NCBI GenBank assembly: GCA_024516035.1
Contig: CM044967.1
Coordinates: forward strand, 21,108,423 to 21,172,422
Reading direction: 5' to 3'
DNA length: 64,000 nucleotides
DNA from: Bactericera cockerelli
Taxonomy: Eukaryota; Arthropoda; Insecta; Hemiptera; Triozidae
Part shown: piece after piece, positions 1 to 11,500 of the stretch
How positions within the stretch are numbered: position 1 is the first letter of the stretch
How the letters are laid out: every line of letters starts with the position of its first letter
The notes under the pieces: model-generated
Told to the model about the DNA's origin: nothing
The model's input: the letters and a program-made list of their open reading frames with translations, nothing else
Databases searched by the model: none
Made by a program: the position numbers and the translations under genes

Positions 1-95
1 GCATATGAATATAATTAGTCCATATTCTTTACCAGTTACAATTTTAAATAAAATGTCACGTACTTGTATTCTTTACGTAGTTTTCAGGGAAAACA
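1..95 (+). repeat. Inverted extra copy of the cathepsin F-like 3'-UTR
   Basis: This segment reads on the plus strand as the minus-strand 3'-UTR found at 5390-5470 (cassette B) and, further out, at 14440-14500 (cassette A). Shared landmarks are the start GCATATGAATATAATTA, the block TTACAATTTTAAATAAAATG with its AATAAA signal, and the outer ACGTAGTTTTCAG. I infer the tail of a further cathepsin-like copy whose last exon lies just left of base 1 on the plus strand, so tail-to-tail with the locus in this window. Confidence 0.6.
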
Positions 96-739
96 TTGAT
101 TTTTCAAACATCCGTGTTGTTCTCATTATTTGATCTACGTCCCATATTTTATAAATTGGGTTAGTAGTATCGTACATCTTTTCAAAAGTTGATGGTGAAT
201 AGCTATTTTCTTGTGTGAACATAAAATCATGCATCTGATTTTGACATGATGTTTTCAACACAGTTTAGATTATTAAAATCCATTCACTTATGTAGGAGTT
301 ATGACGTTTTTTTGTTGTTGTTTTAAAAACAGAAAAATGGCCGTACCTCCGGAACGAAAGGCCAAATAAAAAATCACCTCATAAAAAAAAAAAATGTTTT
401 TATTATTATGAATGTTATGTTCTCTTACCCATTTTCGTTTGTTACCCTAGAGCTGAAACACCATGTCTAAAACTCAAATCGGTGCGTGGCTGACCGACTG
501 TCCTCTTAGGGGATGTTTGCTTACAATACCACACTATTACCACAGCCCACACGGTAACTGATATTGAATTTTTCATGAGAGTTGGCCTCCCCTAAACCAC
601 CGTCAAACTAGAATATTATCTAAATTAAAATATCTATTACCATTTTCCATTAAAAAAAAGTTTTTTTATTTTATTTTTATGACAGATAATATAAATCTCT
701 GGCATTTGTAAGCCATAAGGCCTTGCCTTTATTCCATAT
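96..739. other. AT-rich non-coding stretch
   Basis: Only short unconvincing reading frames and A/T homopolymers. I see no gene or recognised element. Confidence 0.4.
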
Positions 740-885
740 TAGCCTGTGTTGCTATTGGGGTCGGCATTGTTCTCATGGTTGAGGTTGGGAGAGTGGAACA
801 CGTTTATTATAACTGGATGACGTTCCTAACGCCAACGATTCTATTTGGTTTTAACATCCTCATCTGGACGGGGACAACCGGGGAC
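740..885 (-). mobile_element. SINE family 4 fragment (3' body only)
   Basis: It shares the minus-strand body 'GGTCGGCATTGTTC...CTAACGCCAACGATTCTAT' with the fuller copies at 7105-7440 and 44648-44935. The tRNA-like head is missing, so this is a truncated copy. Confidence 0.5.
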
Positions 886-984
886 TCAGATATAGGACAA
901 CCCAACAACTCCAAGTATTGCTGATGTTTCAACTTGATACCAGGGGCTATGAGTGACAAATTTAGCGGAACGCATAGGTTTTTT

Positions 985-1320
985 TTCGTATACCGTGTGT
1001 ATTTCTTGTTGGACAAAAAATTTTTCATGTTTTTTCTAATTGCGGAACTCACAAAAAATTGGTACAGAGATAGCAAAGACATGGAAGCCAATTTTCAAAA
1101 TTGAATGAAGTACTTGTCACTGTCGACTAGGCCGGAGTGAAACAGGGGGGTAAAAAAATAATTTTGGAATTTGAAAACGCCTAATATGTCAAAAGTTGTG
1201 ATTTTGTGAGTAGATCAATCCCTGAAAGTTTCAAAAATTAAAAAAATGATCTTGAGTCTCCACATTGAGCTTAAAGTTTTTGCTATTTTTGAGTACCTAT
1301 GCAATTTGAAGGGGCATCAT
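985..1320. repeat. Left arm of a long inverted repeat
   Basis: It pairs in reverse complement with 3642-3835 and 4047-4145. Shared segments include GTGTATTTCTTGTTGGACAA, AATTGAATGAAGTACT, GTCGACTAGGCCGGAGTGAA and TTGATCTACTCACAAAATC (complement sense). The right arm is interrupted by a small palindromic insertion. The arms surround about 2.3 kb that contains two SINEs. Confidence 0.65.
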
Positions 1321-2328
1321 CGGTTTTTGCACTTGAAGCACGTCTAACATGAAAAGTGTTCATTATACAAAAAAAGATAATGAATAAAATTATGTTGTAA
1401 ACAATTTTTTCTATATTTTAATTCCTTGAAACTTCTCTCTATGATGTACTATCTATGAGCTAGAACATAAACAATTGTAACTCTAGCAGAAACTTCGGAA
1501 AATGATAATAATATGGTAGGTTATTAGTCCATATCATAGGTGCTGGTACAACTCGGGCCTACTTTTTTCAGGATAAAAGATTTACGTTGTTATCTATATT
1601 TAGTTGGTTATTTAAGACATCTTCCTACATTATACGAGCACAAGTAACATGTATGTATATAAAATCTATGTAGGTAACTGTGCGCGAAAATAAATTTAAT
1701 GCTTACTGACATTTTCTCGCTTGTTCTTGTCCGGTCTCGTCTCCAATTTGTAGCTTTGTAATTAAAAAAGTACAAAACTGAGTTTTCAGATCTTTCTTTC
1801 TATGTGAAAATGATTGTTCAAATTAATTTGTGTATTCGTTAGAACTTAACTACGGATATTACGGATCAAATTTTTCTAGGTTGACTTGGTTGTTTAAATA
1901 AAATAACTAACTAATTTTTTTATGAAGTGAAATACCCATTCCATATCAGTATTACCTAAGAATAATAATCGTTTTGATTGATAGTTAATATTACATGTAT
2001 TAAATCTTTTAATTATAACTTTAAATTGTTTTTTTTTTTTAATTTGCAGCCGCCCTACTGAAAGTTTTTAATATTTGGCCCTCTTTTCCTACAAAGCGTT
2101 ATTGAGGCACTTCATGTAAAAGATATAACTTCTTGCTGATTACATAATGAAAGTGATTGCCCCGTCGTGGTTTTAAATAAAAAAAAAAATAGCTCAGAAA
2201 GGCCCATGCATTTATTTAAAATGATTGAGAAATGTTCTTTCTTGTCTATACAATACAAAAGACTTATGTTTGATGTGATACAGAGAAACGCGTATTTCGC
2301 TTACTTTGAAAATACTCTTCTCGCAAAC
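1321..2328. other. AT-rich non-coding stretch
   Basis: No reading frame of note, no recognised element and no RNA gene. It is the interior of the surrounding inverted repeat. Confidence 0.4.
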
Positions 2329-2470
2329 TGACCAAGTAGCTTGATCGATAAGGTTGCGGACTTGTAACCTAGAGGTCGGTGGTTCATGTCCGGTTTCAGC
2401 GTAGAATTAGTAAAGCAAGTTTGAGTAGTTGTGATATCACGAAATTGATTAACACAAATATGATAACTTT
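2329..2470 (+). mobile_element. tRNA-derived SINE, family 1
   Basis: A tRNA-like head with an A-box-like TAGCTTGATCGATAAGG and a B-box-like GGTGGTTCATGTCC is followed by the family tail 'GTTTGAGTAGTTGTGATATC...GATTAACACAAATATGA'. The same unit recurs at 10939-11091, 16440-16575, 23560-23665 and 35550-35665. The shared tail rules out a real tRNA gene. Confidence 0.7.
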
Positions 2471-2496
2471 TCAACTTGTACTTCTTGCAATGCTAA

Positions 2497-2715
2497 GGTG
2501 CACTTTTAGTCAAGTGGTTAACGCACTAGTCTGGTAAACCAGGTATTAGCGGAGGGATTCGTTGGTTCGAATCCCACCCAGTGAATGAACTTTTCCTCAT
2601 TAATTTGTGTTTGTGACCACATAATAATAAGACTCTGAGGGTTAGGTGGTAGAAAATGCTTTGAGCACTAACCTCGCTCGGTGATTACCTTCACTAAAGT
2701 GTGTTATTATAATTA
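2497..2715 (+). mobile_element. tRNA-derived SINE, family 2
   Basis: The head carries AGTCAAGTGGTTAACGCACT (A box) and GGTTCGAATCCCACC (B box). The tail is 'CACATAATAATAAGACTCTG...GGTAGAAAATGCTT...CCTTCACTAAAGTGT'. Other copies are at 14732-14930, 22915-23125 and, partial, 24840-24980. Confidence 0.72.
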
Positions 2716-3641
2716 AGGATTCGCGCTCTAATGTGCGAGAACAAGCATTGGGTAGAATTTTAAAATCCCGCAAGCTTCATAAAGATAATGTGAACGATGG
2801 TAGCCAGACAATGGAGGAATGATTCAGCCCTCCTACCACTGTCTTTACAAGGAGTCTATTAATTGACAAGGACCCTCCGAACCAAGCCAATGCTGGTCTA
2901 CTCCCTGTTTATAGTCACCCAGCCAGACTGCTGGTCTCCTCTATGTTTTAAGTCCCCCAGCCCCAATTGTCTCCTCATAATTTTGAAGCTGATGACTACT
3001 TCAACCTCATATATCAGTTGGGAAAATCCACTGGATCCAGCTGCCACCTTGAACCTGACTGATGAGGAAATTATATGCCTCATCCGATCCCAAACGGAGT
3101 TCGATGCTCTCAAACTCCCATGCCAGCAGCCACAGTCAAGCTGTGGAAAGGCGTATCAGGCTGGTAATGGTAACTGAGGCATCACAATCTGTTTGTGGCG
3201 AAGTTGCTCGAGACCGATTTATACGTGCTCGACAAAAGAGCCGTAAAAATATTCCTGTGTGTAGCACAAAAAAGATTTTTTTGGTAATACATAAAATGAA
3301 TGATAATCATTTGAAAATATAAAACCTTTGATCCTTAATTTAGTACTATTCATTGTTTGTTCTTTCTGGTAATGTCTTTAATACATATGATACTCGTTAT
3401 CATATTAGATAATAATAATTTTATGATTTTTTAGAAGCGGAGTGTCCCAAAAATTATAATTTTCATAAGTTTTCAACAAGAGTAATAACTATTAGTGTTC
3501 TATCTCTTTAACTGTAAATCATAGAGAGACGTTTTATGATACTAAATGATACAGAAAATTGTTCTCAGTACAATTTAATACAATACTTTTTTTGTAAAAT
3601 GAAAACTTTTCATGTCAGAGGTCAATAAAGGGTAAAAAACT
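2716..3641. other. Non-coding stretch with a possible degraded coding fragment
   Basis: Bases 2740-3250 are less AT-rich and more codon-like than their surroundings. The plus strand has overlapping frames of 104 codons (2863-3177) and 86 codons (3062-3322) with no recognisable domain, start context or splice sites. It could be a decayed exon or transposon piece. I do not call a gene. Confidence 0.25.
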
Positions 3642-4145
3642 ATGTTGCCCCTTCAAATTGCATACTCAAAAATAGCTAAAACTTTAAGCTCAATGTGGAG
3701 ACTCAAGATCATTTTTTTAATTTTTGAAACTTTCAGGGATTGATCTACTCACAAAATCACAACTTTTGACATATTAGGCGTTTTCAAATTCCAAAATTAT
3801 TTTTTTCACTCCGGCCTACTGTCGACCTTTTTTTTTTCGACCTGTTTTTCAATGATTTTTTCAAATTCATTATTTTGGATTCAGAGGAATAATGACGTGT
3901 CCATCAAAGCTCAAAATTCTGAGAGAAGAAGGAATGAGGATCAATATAAAGCAAGACAATATTACGATTAATCCAAAATAATGAATTTTGAAAAAATCAT
4001 TGAAAACAGTTTTTTTGTACACCCTGTAAGGGAAAGGTCGACAATGACTAGTACTTCATTCAATTCTGTACCAATTTTTGTGTGATTTCCTCAGAAAAAA
4101 ATATGAAAAATGTTTTTGTCCAACAAGAAATACACACGTTATATG
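3642..4145. repeat. Right arm of the long inverted repeat
   Basis: Reverse complement of 985-1320, interrupted at about 3836-4046 by a small palindromic element. Confidence 0.65.
3836..4046. mobile_element. Small palindromic MITE-like insertion
   Basis: Terminal segments at 3844-3880 and 3970-4008 are inverted copies of each other (CAATGATTTTTTCAAATTCA against TGAATTTTGAAAAAATCATTG, then CATTATTTTGGATT against AATCCAAAATAATG). The matching left arm at 985-1320 lacks it, which supports insertion. No clear target duplication seen. Confidence 0.5.
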
Positions 4146-4243
4146 AGAAATATTTATTTCATTGGTTAGGGATATGTAGGACAGTTCAAGACCGAATATT
4201 TTTTATTTTTTTGACCAGCGGCTAAATACTCAATAGAAATTAG

Positions 4244-4480
4244 TAGTCACCGTGGCAGAGTGAGTTAGCGCGCTAGACATTGCACGTATGGTGACATGGG
4301 TTCGATCCTCAGCGGGGCAGGAATTTTTCTGCTCTATACTTGTATGAGTAACAACCAGTGGCGGCATTACCAGAGTAAAATGAAATTAATGTAATAGAAT
4401 TCGAAAAGTAAAGGAGGCTCTTAGTAATGCTGCGGTACCCACTAAAATTGTGAAGAGTTCTTGTGCTTCACCACAAAAAA
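4244..4480 (+). mobile_element. tRNA-derived SINE, family 3
   Basis: The head GTGGCAGAGTGAGTTAGCGC with B box GGGTTCGATCC is followed by a body ending near 'CACTAAAATTGTGAAGAGT...TTGTGCTTCACCACAAA'. The same unit is at 41555-41765 (minus), 47586-47835 (plus) and 49690-49990 (minus). The pseudouridine-loop-like B box and the shared non-tRNA tail identify a SINE. Confidence 0.72.
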
Positions 4481-4609
4481 AGATAAAGATAAAAAAGATA
4501 GTTATTTGTGTTACTATGTCACAATTTTTAGTGGGTAGCATCGACATTACGAGCACTAATGCTTGTTGCTTATGTATCATATATCTCCAACCAACCATCA
4601 TATTCCAAT

Positions 4610-4812
4610 ATCAATCTCGTAATGCCGCCACTGGTCGTTGCCCACTCTACAACTACCCCAATTATCCTCACGAGGCTAGGGTAGACCCCGAAATCCAAAG
4701 TACAGAGCCGAAAAACTCCGACCCCGCCAGGATTCGAACCCGGGTCACCTGGAGTGCAAGCCGAGCATGCTACCGTTAGGCCAAGGTGACTCTCACCACA
4801 GATAAAATCATA
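4610..4812 (-). mobile_element. tRNA-derived SINE related to family 3
   Basis: Minus-strand head GTCACCTTGGCCTAACGGTA and B box GGGTTCGAATCC, with a body sharing AATGCCGCCACTGGTCGTTG (plus sense) with family 3. Relatives are at 48490-48680 and 63340-63560. Confidence 0.6.
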
Positions 4813-5019
4813 CAATTCTACTAAATAGAAATAACTATAAATGAGAAAAGTCCAAGAAAAACAAACTGCTTTTAGGGAAATACTAGTATGTACGTGTTTT
4901 AGTCCTGATTGCGCGGAAAAATTAAGTGTCTATTATAGTGCCAACATGTGTTATCAATACAATAGCGCAAACGGTAACAAATGTCAAAGTTTCCTCAGAA
5001 ATGACCCTAGGTTTTTTTT

Positions 5020-5307
5020 TCTCTCTCCGACCCTGTATCTCAAGAACGGTAAGTTGTAGCTCACTGAAATTTATTGTAATGAACTTCTCTTTATGAGACC
5101 TTTAAAACAATATGCCACAAGACATACTATTCTATTTAAGATTTTAAAGTTGGTCCATGCCCAGCCTGACTGGGGCCGTGTAGGCAAATTCTTATTGGCT
5201 GAAAATTAATCCTCCTAAAAATTAAAGAATACGGGTTTTTGCGTTTTCTTGTATTTTGAGCCATTCTTGAGATACGGGGGGTGGGGTGAGACTTTATGCT
5301 CACCCTG
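5020..5307. mobile_element. Half copy of the CAGGGTGAGC foldback element
   Basis: Matches the right half of the element at 21158-22040, from CCGACCCTGTATCTC to the terminal GCTCACCCTG followed by TA. The left half is absent. Either a deletion derivative or a solo half element. Confidence 0.65.
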
Positions 5308-5389
5308 TATATTATAGAAAAAGAAACGTTCCTGAAAAGTACAACAGTACATAGGAACAAGAAGAAGATCAGAATATGTATTTTAATAA

Positions 5390-5523
5390 AACCATTATTA
5401 AGTAGGTGACATTTTATTTAAAATTGTAACTGGTAAAGAATGTGGGCTAAATAATTATATTCATATGCTGTCTTCCTAGACGGTCCAAGTGGTTGAGAGG
5501 TTGACGCAGAGAGTTGGAAAAAT
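5390..5523 (-). other. 3'-UTR of cathepsin cassette B
   Basis: Follows the exon 9B stop. It matches the sequence downstream of exon 9A (AACTCTCTGCGTCAA near the stop and a shared block farther down). An AATAAA polyadenylation signal reads on the minus strand at about 5409-5420. Confidence 0.6.
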
Positions 5524-5598
5524 TCAGTTGGTTTCCGCCACCCATGGAACGCTTTCTATTCCACACGTATTCTTGCCTCTCCTCATTCTGAAGTAACC
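5524..5598 (-). CDS. Cathepsin exon 9B (last coding exon)
   Basis: Acceptor TTTCCCCAG, phase 0. Encodes the C-terminal strand GYFRM...CGIE...WVAETN and a TGA stop, 25 codons. Aligns codon for codon with exon 9A. Confidence 0.85.
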   Translation of the reverse strand, partial: GYFRMRRGKNTCGIESVPWVAETN

Positions 5599-8500
5599 CT
5601 GGGGAAATAGAAAAGTAAGAATGTTACCATTGAATAATATATGCGAGTCACAATTATCGTGACTTAATAACCACTAAATATTTTGCAATTTTCAATACAG
5701 GGTGATTCAACAAAAGTAGGTTAATCCGTTACCACATATATTAACCCTTTGACGCCGGAATTAATTTGGCCGGGGGAAAAAAATCGCAACCAACTTTTTT
5801 TTCATCCTGATGGTTTTCTAAGACTTTTGCCGTTGGTTTCAGCTTTCTAGCTTTTACCGGTAAAAAGTTATGAATCCGTGTCGAAAACGACACACCGGGC
5901 TTTAAAGGAACAAGAATGTAGAAAAAACTGATTTTGTTAAAAAAGTATAAAATGACGATATTTTAGTGAGTTTAAAACGAGTATTTTAAGGAGAACGTTA
6001 GTGATGATGGGAATGGGAATAGGCGCTACAATAGGTGGGCTAAGTCTAGCACTAGCTGCAGTTGTGATAGGAATGGGAGCTAAAATAGGTGGGCTGGGTC
6101 TAGCACTAGCTGCAGTTGTGATAGGAATGGGAGCTACAATAGGAGGGCTGGGTCTGGCACTAGCTGCAGTTGTGATAGGAATGGGAGCTACAATAGGAGG
6201 GCTGGGTCTAGCACTAGCTGCACTTGTGATAGGAATGGGAGCTACAATATAGGAGGGCTGGGTCTAGCACTAGCTGCAGTTGTGATAGGAATGGGAGCTA
6301 CAATAGGAGGGCTGGGACTAGCACTAGCTGCACTTGTGATAGGAATGGGAGCTACAATAGGAGGGCTGGATCTAGCATTAGCTGCGTAGTGGTATATTGT
6401 CACTCATTTTCCTAGTTTTGACTCAATAATCAATCTAAAATCAGAAGAAATCAGGAAAAAACAGTAAAATTATTTCTTTGGAAAAAACGTTCTTTTAATA
6501 CCGGATGTGTCGTTTTCGACACGCCAGAAAATTGGACAAAATCAGCTACCTACCAATTAATTATTACAATTTTCTTTAAAAATATATGTTAATAAGCATA
6601 TTAGCTAGGTACCTCTATTAATTTTTTCAGTAATATAATCAACCAGGAAACACAAGAAATAACTTATCAAAGTCGGTAAAAACTCCATGCGATGATGCAC
6701 TCTCGAAATCTCAGCAACAAATGAAAATTTAGAAATGTAAGCAAAACAATTCAAAAATCGCGCTGGATGGATTTGAAGATAAGAAGTCAAGGAACTGTTT
6801 CACACTGAAACGATAATGATACTGTATTCTAGTGAATAATTATTGAATCTCAAAGTACCTGTGTCGAAAACAACACGCTCGGCGTCAAAGGGTTAAGGAC
6901 CATTCAAGGGGGGTCAACTCTATAACAAAAGGTACAAAAATGCTTTCTAACGGTGTGACACGCCCCTCAAGTTAAAAAAATATATATAGACTATGTTTAA
7001 TTACGCCTTACCTATTTAAACTATCAGCACGTGATAAAAATTCACTCTCAATACAAGATGTCAGCTTTTTTGAACCATTATCATTCTTCTTTTACTCTGT
7101 CTCATTCCGCTCAAGCAGGGTCGACTTGTTCAAACTCATGGTTGAGGTTGGTTGGTTTTGGCACATTTTTACGGCTGGATGCCCTTTCTAACGCCAACGA
7201 TTCTATTTGATTTAACGTCCTGGATTAGGACGGGGATTTTTTACTCATTTTGGTGGAAATCGTACCAGGTACCCATATTAACCTCACCCAGCCTGTGTAG
7301 GGCTGGAAATGCCAGACTCACATGTATGGAGGGAACAGAATTATCTGTGTGAAAAATCTGCTCCGACCGGAGATCGAATTCAGGATCTCTGGACTACGGG
7401 CAGTAGTCACAACCGTTACGCCACGGAGTCTGGCATTTTTTTATTGCGCTAAGAGTACGAAAATTCCACTCAACTGAAAAAAATCTTACTTGTGAGTGGA
7501 ATTCTTACTAAAATTTGTATTTGAGAGATTATTTCTTAACTATGAATTTCGCCCCAAGTGTTGTTAATGTTTCTACACTGTTGCATTATTATTTTATCTC
7601 TAGTGCGGACTATGGAAGACTTATAAATTGATATTTCAAAAAGTTAATTTAGCCTAGCTAATGAGTCCATAATGCTTGATCCTAGATTGAATTGTTATGA
7701 AATAGATCCTAGATTGAATAATGAACCACTTATGAAACACAGGAGATTTATGACTGACTTAATCTGCCTGCAATAATGAGGTACTACTGATAATATAAGA
7801 TAAATTTGATAACAATTAAATGATAACATACCTTCTCTCCCCAAGTTGCGTTATAACTATTCTTGACTATCCAGTAGGGCTTTATTTCACCGTCTGAAAT
7901 AGAAACAATTAATAAGATGGTAATTAATAATTCCCTTCTTTTCCCAAATATTAATTGTTTATATTGTATTTTAATTGTAAATATTTTCTTATGTATTTTT
8001 CCAACTGTTTTTGTTTCCTGTAATCAAGGGTAGTGTGGAAGAGAGTGCCGAAGGCATTATCACCACCCTTGATCAAGCTTTGTTTTTATTTATTTCACAA
8101 CTTATTACCATGTTCACTGTATATAAAAAAAAAATGTAAATAAAGCTTGGTCCAATTGTTTATAAATAAAAAAATAAATAAGATGGTAATTATGAGTGTA
8201 TTTTTGTAGAATTGGAAATCTCTGATTTTGAATATGGGCAGTTTGAGCAGCCTTATGGCTCTTACGCTCTTATAACTTTACTGTCACTATACTAATATAG
8301 GTTGGTCCTGAAACATACAGACAACGGCCTGCTAATGATATATTGAACCATTTCCAAAAAAAAAAATCCCAAACAAATAGTTGGATTAGCTGCGGATATA
8401 ATTATGGCTCCAGTATGGCGTAAATTATACCACGCCAAACAAGTGGATACAGCTGTGAACCAAGCTATGCGAACAATCACTGGATGTCTCAAACCAACTG

Positions 8501-11500
8501 GTAGTGGCAAACACTCTCAACTCTCAAATTCCTCGAATCTTCGTTTCAACTGTCACACTAATGCACTGTGATTGGTTATTGCGTTCAAATTCCAATCAGA
8601 GTTAATTGTGTGGTAGTTGAAAGGGAGATGTGGCGATTATGAGAGATTGGAAAGTGTTTCTGGAACAGGCTACTGCCTTACATTACTTGGAAATCTTTAA
8701 ACCACTTGAGATCCAGCGTGTCACAATGTAAAACCAATCTAAAGAAATGGGGGTACGAAGATAATTCTAAGTGTAACTGCGGACAAGAACAAACTCTCCA
8801 GCATTCTCTTCTTTGTGATATGTTGACTTGAATCTGTAGGCAGAACTGATCCTAGCAAATGAAAAAGCCATAGAGGTAGCAGAATATTTGAAAGTTATGT
8901 TATACCGGGCACGTAAACTAAGTAAGTATATTGATTATAACTTTACATACCGGTATCTTTCTCTTGTCCATAGCCAACAATCAGTACTGCATGGTTTCTG
9001 AAGTACCAAAAAGCAATACACTCTTGACTGCTATAGTCAGCAATGCCACCGTGGTAATGCTGAAATTAGAAGATTGAGCACCTAATATAATAATGTAAAA
9101 TTTTAGGATTCTAGAAAGTCGGCGGTGCTCAACATGATCTGGTACAGAAAAATAAAGAGATTTTTTTAGCATAATAAACGAATAAGGAACATACCCTGAT
9201 CATTTCATATATGTAATATTTTATATAAAACTAGGATTCTTTAAATTTTCACTCACCGACTTAAGTTTCGCCTAGGCTCGTAGGCTTGATCACGATGACT
9301 AACTAGTTGGTTTTTAATGTTGCTGTGAAGATATAGGTTCTGTGTGTTTCTTAAAGACCAGATATGGCAATGTGTCTATTACAGCATTTAAATTCATATT
9401 TGTTTCTATAGATCGATGGATGTATATCTGTTCATGGCACATGGTTTCTCGGAACTTATTACCTTTATATAGGAGGTCTACTTTTGTTTTCTTAAGGTCG
9501 TGTTTATCATTAATGAGGTGGTCTGCATAGTTAGATCTTCCTAGGGTGTTGTTTCTGGCAGCTGCAAGGTGTTCTTCAGTTCTTGTTTTAATGCTTCTAC
9601 GGGTCATACCTACGTATTCATAAAAAACACATAGAACCTATATATTCACAGCAACATTAAAAAACAACTAGTTAGTAATCGTGATCAAGCCTACGAGCCT
9701 AGGCGAAACTTAAGTCGGTGAGTGAAAATTTAAAGAATCCTAGTTTTCATATAAAATATTACAAATACCTACCTAACATTACTTTGGATTTCTAATATGA
9801 ACCTAATAACAAATAATACTGACCTTTTCAGCTTGATTTGACAAAATGTATTAGACGCATTTCTTAGCCTAGCTTGATGTTGCTTTACATGATTAATTTA
9901 GTCGAAAAAAGTATACCTACATCAAACTCTAAGCATGTAAAAGACCTGAATATTTCAGAACATACACTAAGGGCCATATCATGCCATATCAATCTTAGCT
10001 AAACCTTATATTTTATCAGGTGATTGTCGAAAAGCTGATCCGTGTTTTTTTTTTTTTTTTTTTTTTTCAAGACTTTTCTTTGGCCTTTGTCAATTTTTAC
10101 CTCAGTTCGGCCCTCTTAGCTTTCATGATCACAAAATTTCACTAATGAACTCAAATATATTTTCTCAAAGACTCTACAAAATTTGAAGCCTTGCTTGGTT
10201 CAATAAAAATAGAAAAATCGTTTTCAATTTTCACCAAAACGGCCCCCATTTGGCCCCTCCCACGGGTGGCCCGAATCAGCTCAAACACTAATGGTAAAAT
10301 TTTAGAGCCTCAATAAATATGTATACTAAATTTCAACAATTTTGAAGAATCCGGTCGAAAGTAATCGCGGAACAGACAGACACACGGACATACACACAGA
10401 CAGACAAACAAAAGCCAATTCGTCCAGTATGCAAGTTAAAACAGAACCTCACTTAGTGAGGTCGCTTCGCTCTCTCACTGTGTTCGGTTAAATATTTTAG
10501 AACATTTTTGAGAGTTTTAATGAAAATGTGAAGATAGGGAACAAAATTTTAAAATCATGAGCTTCGCACTAGTGGTTCTTAGAGATAGAGATCATGCGCC
10601 TTACCTTTAACTTTTACGCTTATATCTCGTGAACGGTACACCTGATTTTGATGAGATTTCGTATATACATGCATATTAGTGTTTTACACAGTGCATTTAT
10701 AATTCATTTTTTAATGAAATATGGTTAAGCTCTGATATTTAAGAAATTTTGGACAAACAAGTGCAAAAATAACGTCTACGAGTAGAATGTAACAACGGAT
10801 CTAGACATTCTAGAATGATCCAGATTCTAGAATTTAAAAACGGTATTCTACCATGAAAAAATATATTTGAAGAAAACCAGTTTAGCGGTTTTGGAGATAC
10901 AAGTGATTTAGTATAAAATCTCAAAATTGCCAAGTGTAAGATTTTTTTTCTTCATATTTGTGTTAATCACTTTCGTGATATCACAACTACTCAAACTCGC
11001 TTTACAAATTCTACGCTGAAACCGGGATTTCAACCACCGACCTCCAGGTCACAAGTCCGTCGCCTTATCGATAGAGCCACTGAGGTCGGTAAATTGTCAA
11101 GTGTATACGATGTGAACCAATCACGAGGAAGTACTGTGTCCATAATTGGCCGTGAATTTTTACCCAAACACCTTTTTAAAGGTCGCTTCGCTCCCTCACT
11201 AAGTGAGATTCTATTTTAACTTGAGTACTGGACAGTTTGGCTTTCGTTCGTCTGTCTGTCTGTTCACGAAAACTCTCGACCGGATTCTTCAAAATAATTG
11301 AAACGACGCAGCTAGTTACATAAAAATGTAATGTCCTTTTTTGTATGTTCTCTATATGCTTAGGTACACTTACATGAAGTAGCTGAGCATTTAAAGTCAC
11401 AGTAATAGGCCCATTTTCATATAATTCCTTCCTCATAGCAGGCTCTCCCCCGACTATCTGCTTGTAGCTGAGAACTTTCACAAGAGATTGCTCCTTCACC

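Larger units (their letters stand above)
5741..6896. mobile_element. Non-autonomous piggyBac-like element
   Basis: TTAA target duplications at 5741-5744 and 6893-6896 bound 13-bp terminal inverted repeats CCCTTTGACGCCG / CGGCGTCAAAGGG. TTAA duplication and a CCCTTT-type end are hallmarks of piggyBac-like elements. Subterminal palindromic GTCGAAAACGACAC motifs recur near 5880, 6510 and 6862. No transposase frame is present; the interior holds a 54-bp minisatellite. It sits between cassette B exons 8 and 9. Confidence 0.85.

Noticed and set aside
2335..2400. True tRNA genes at this and the other tRNA-like sites
   Set aside because: Each tRNA-like head is followed by a long tail shared with other copies, and several cloverleaf positions are mismatched. 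SINEs explain them better.
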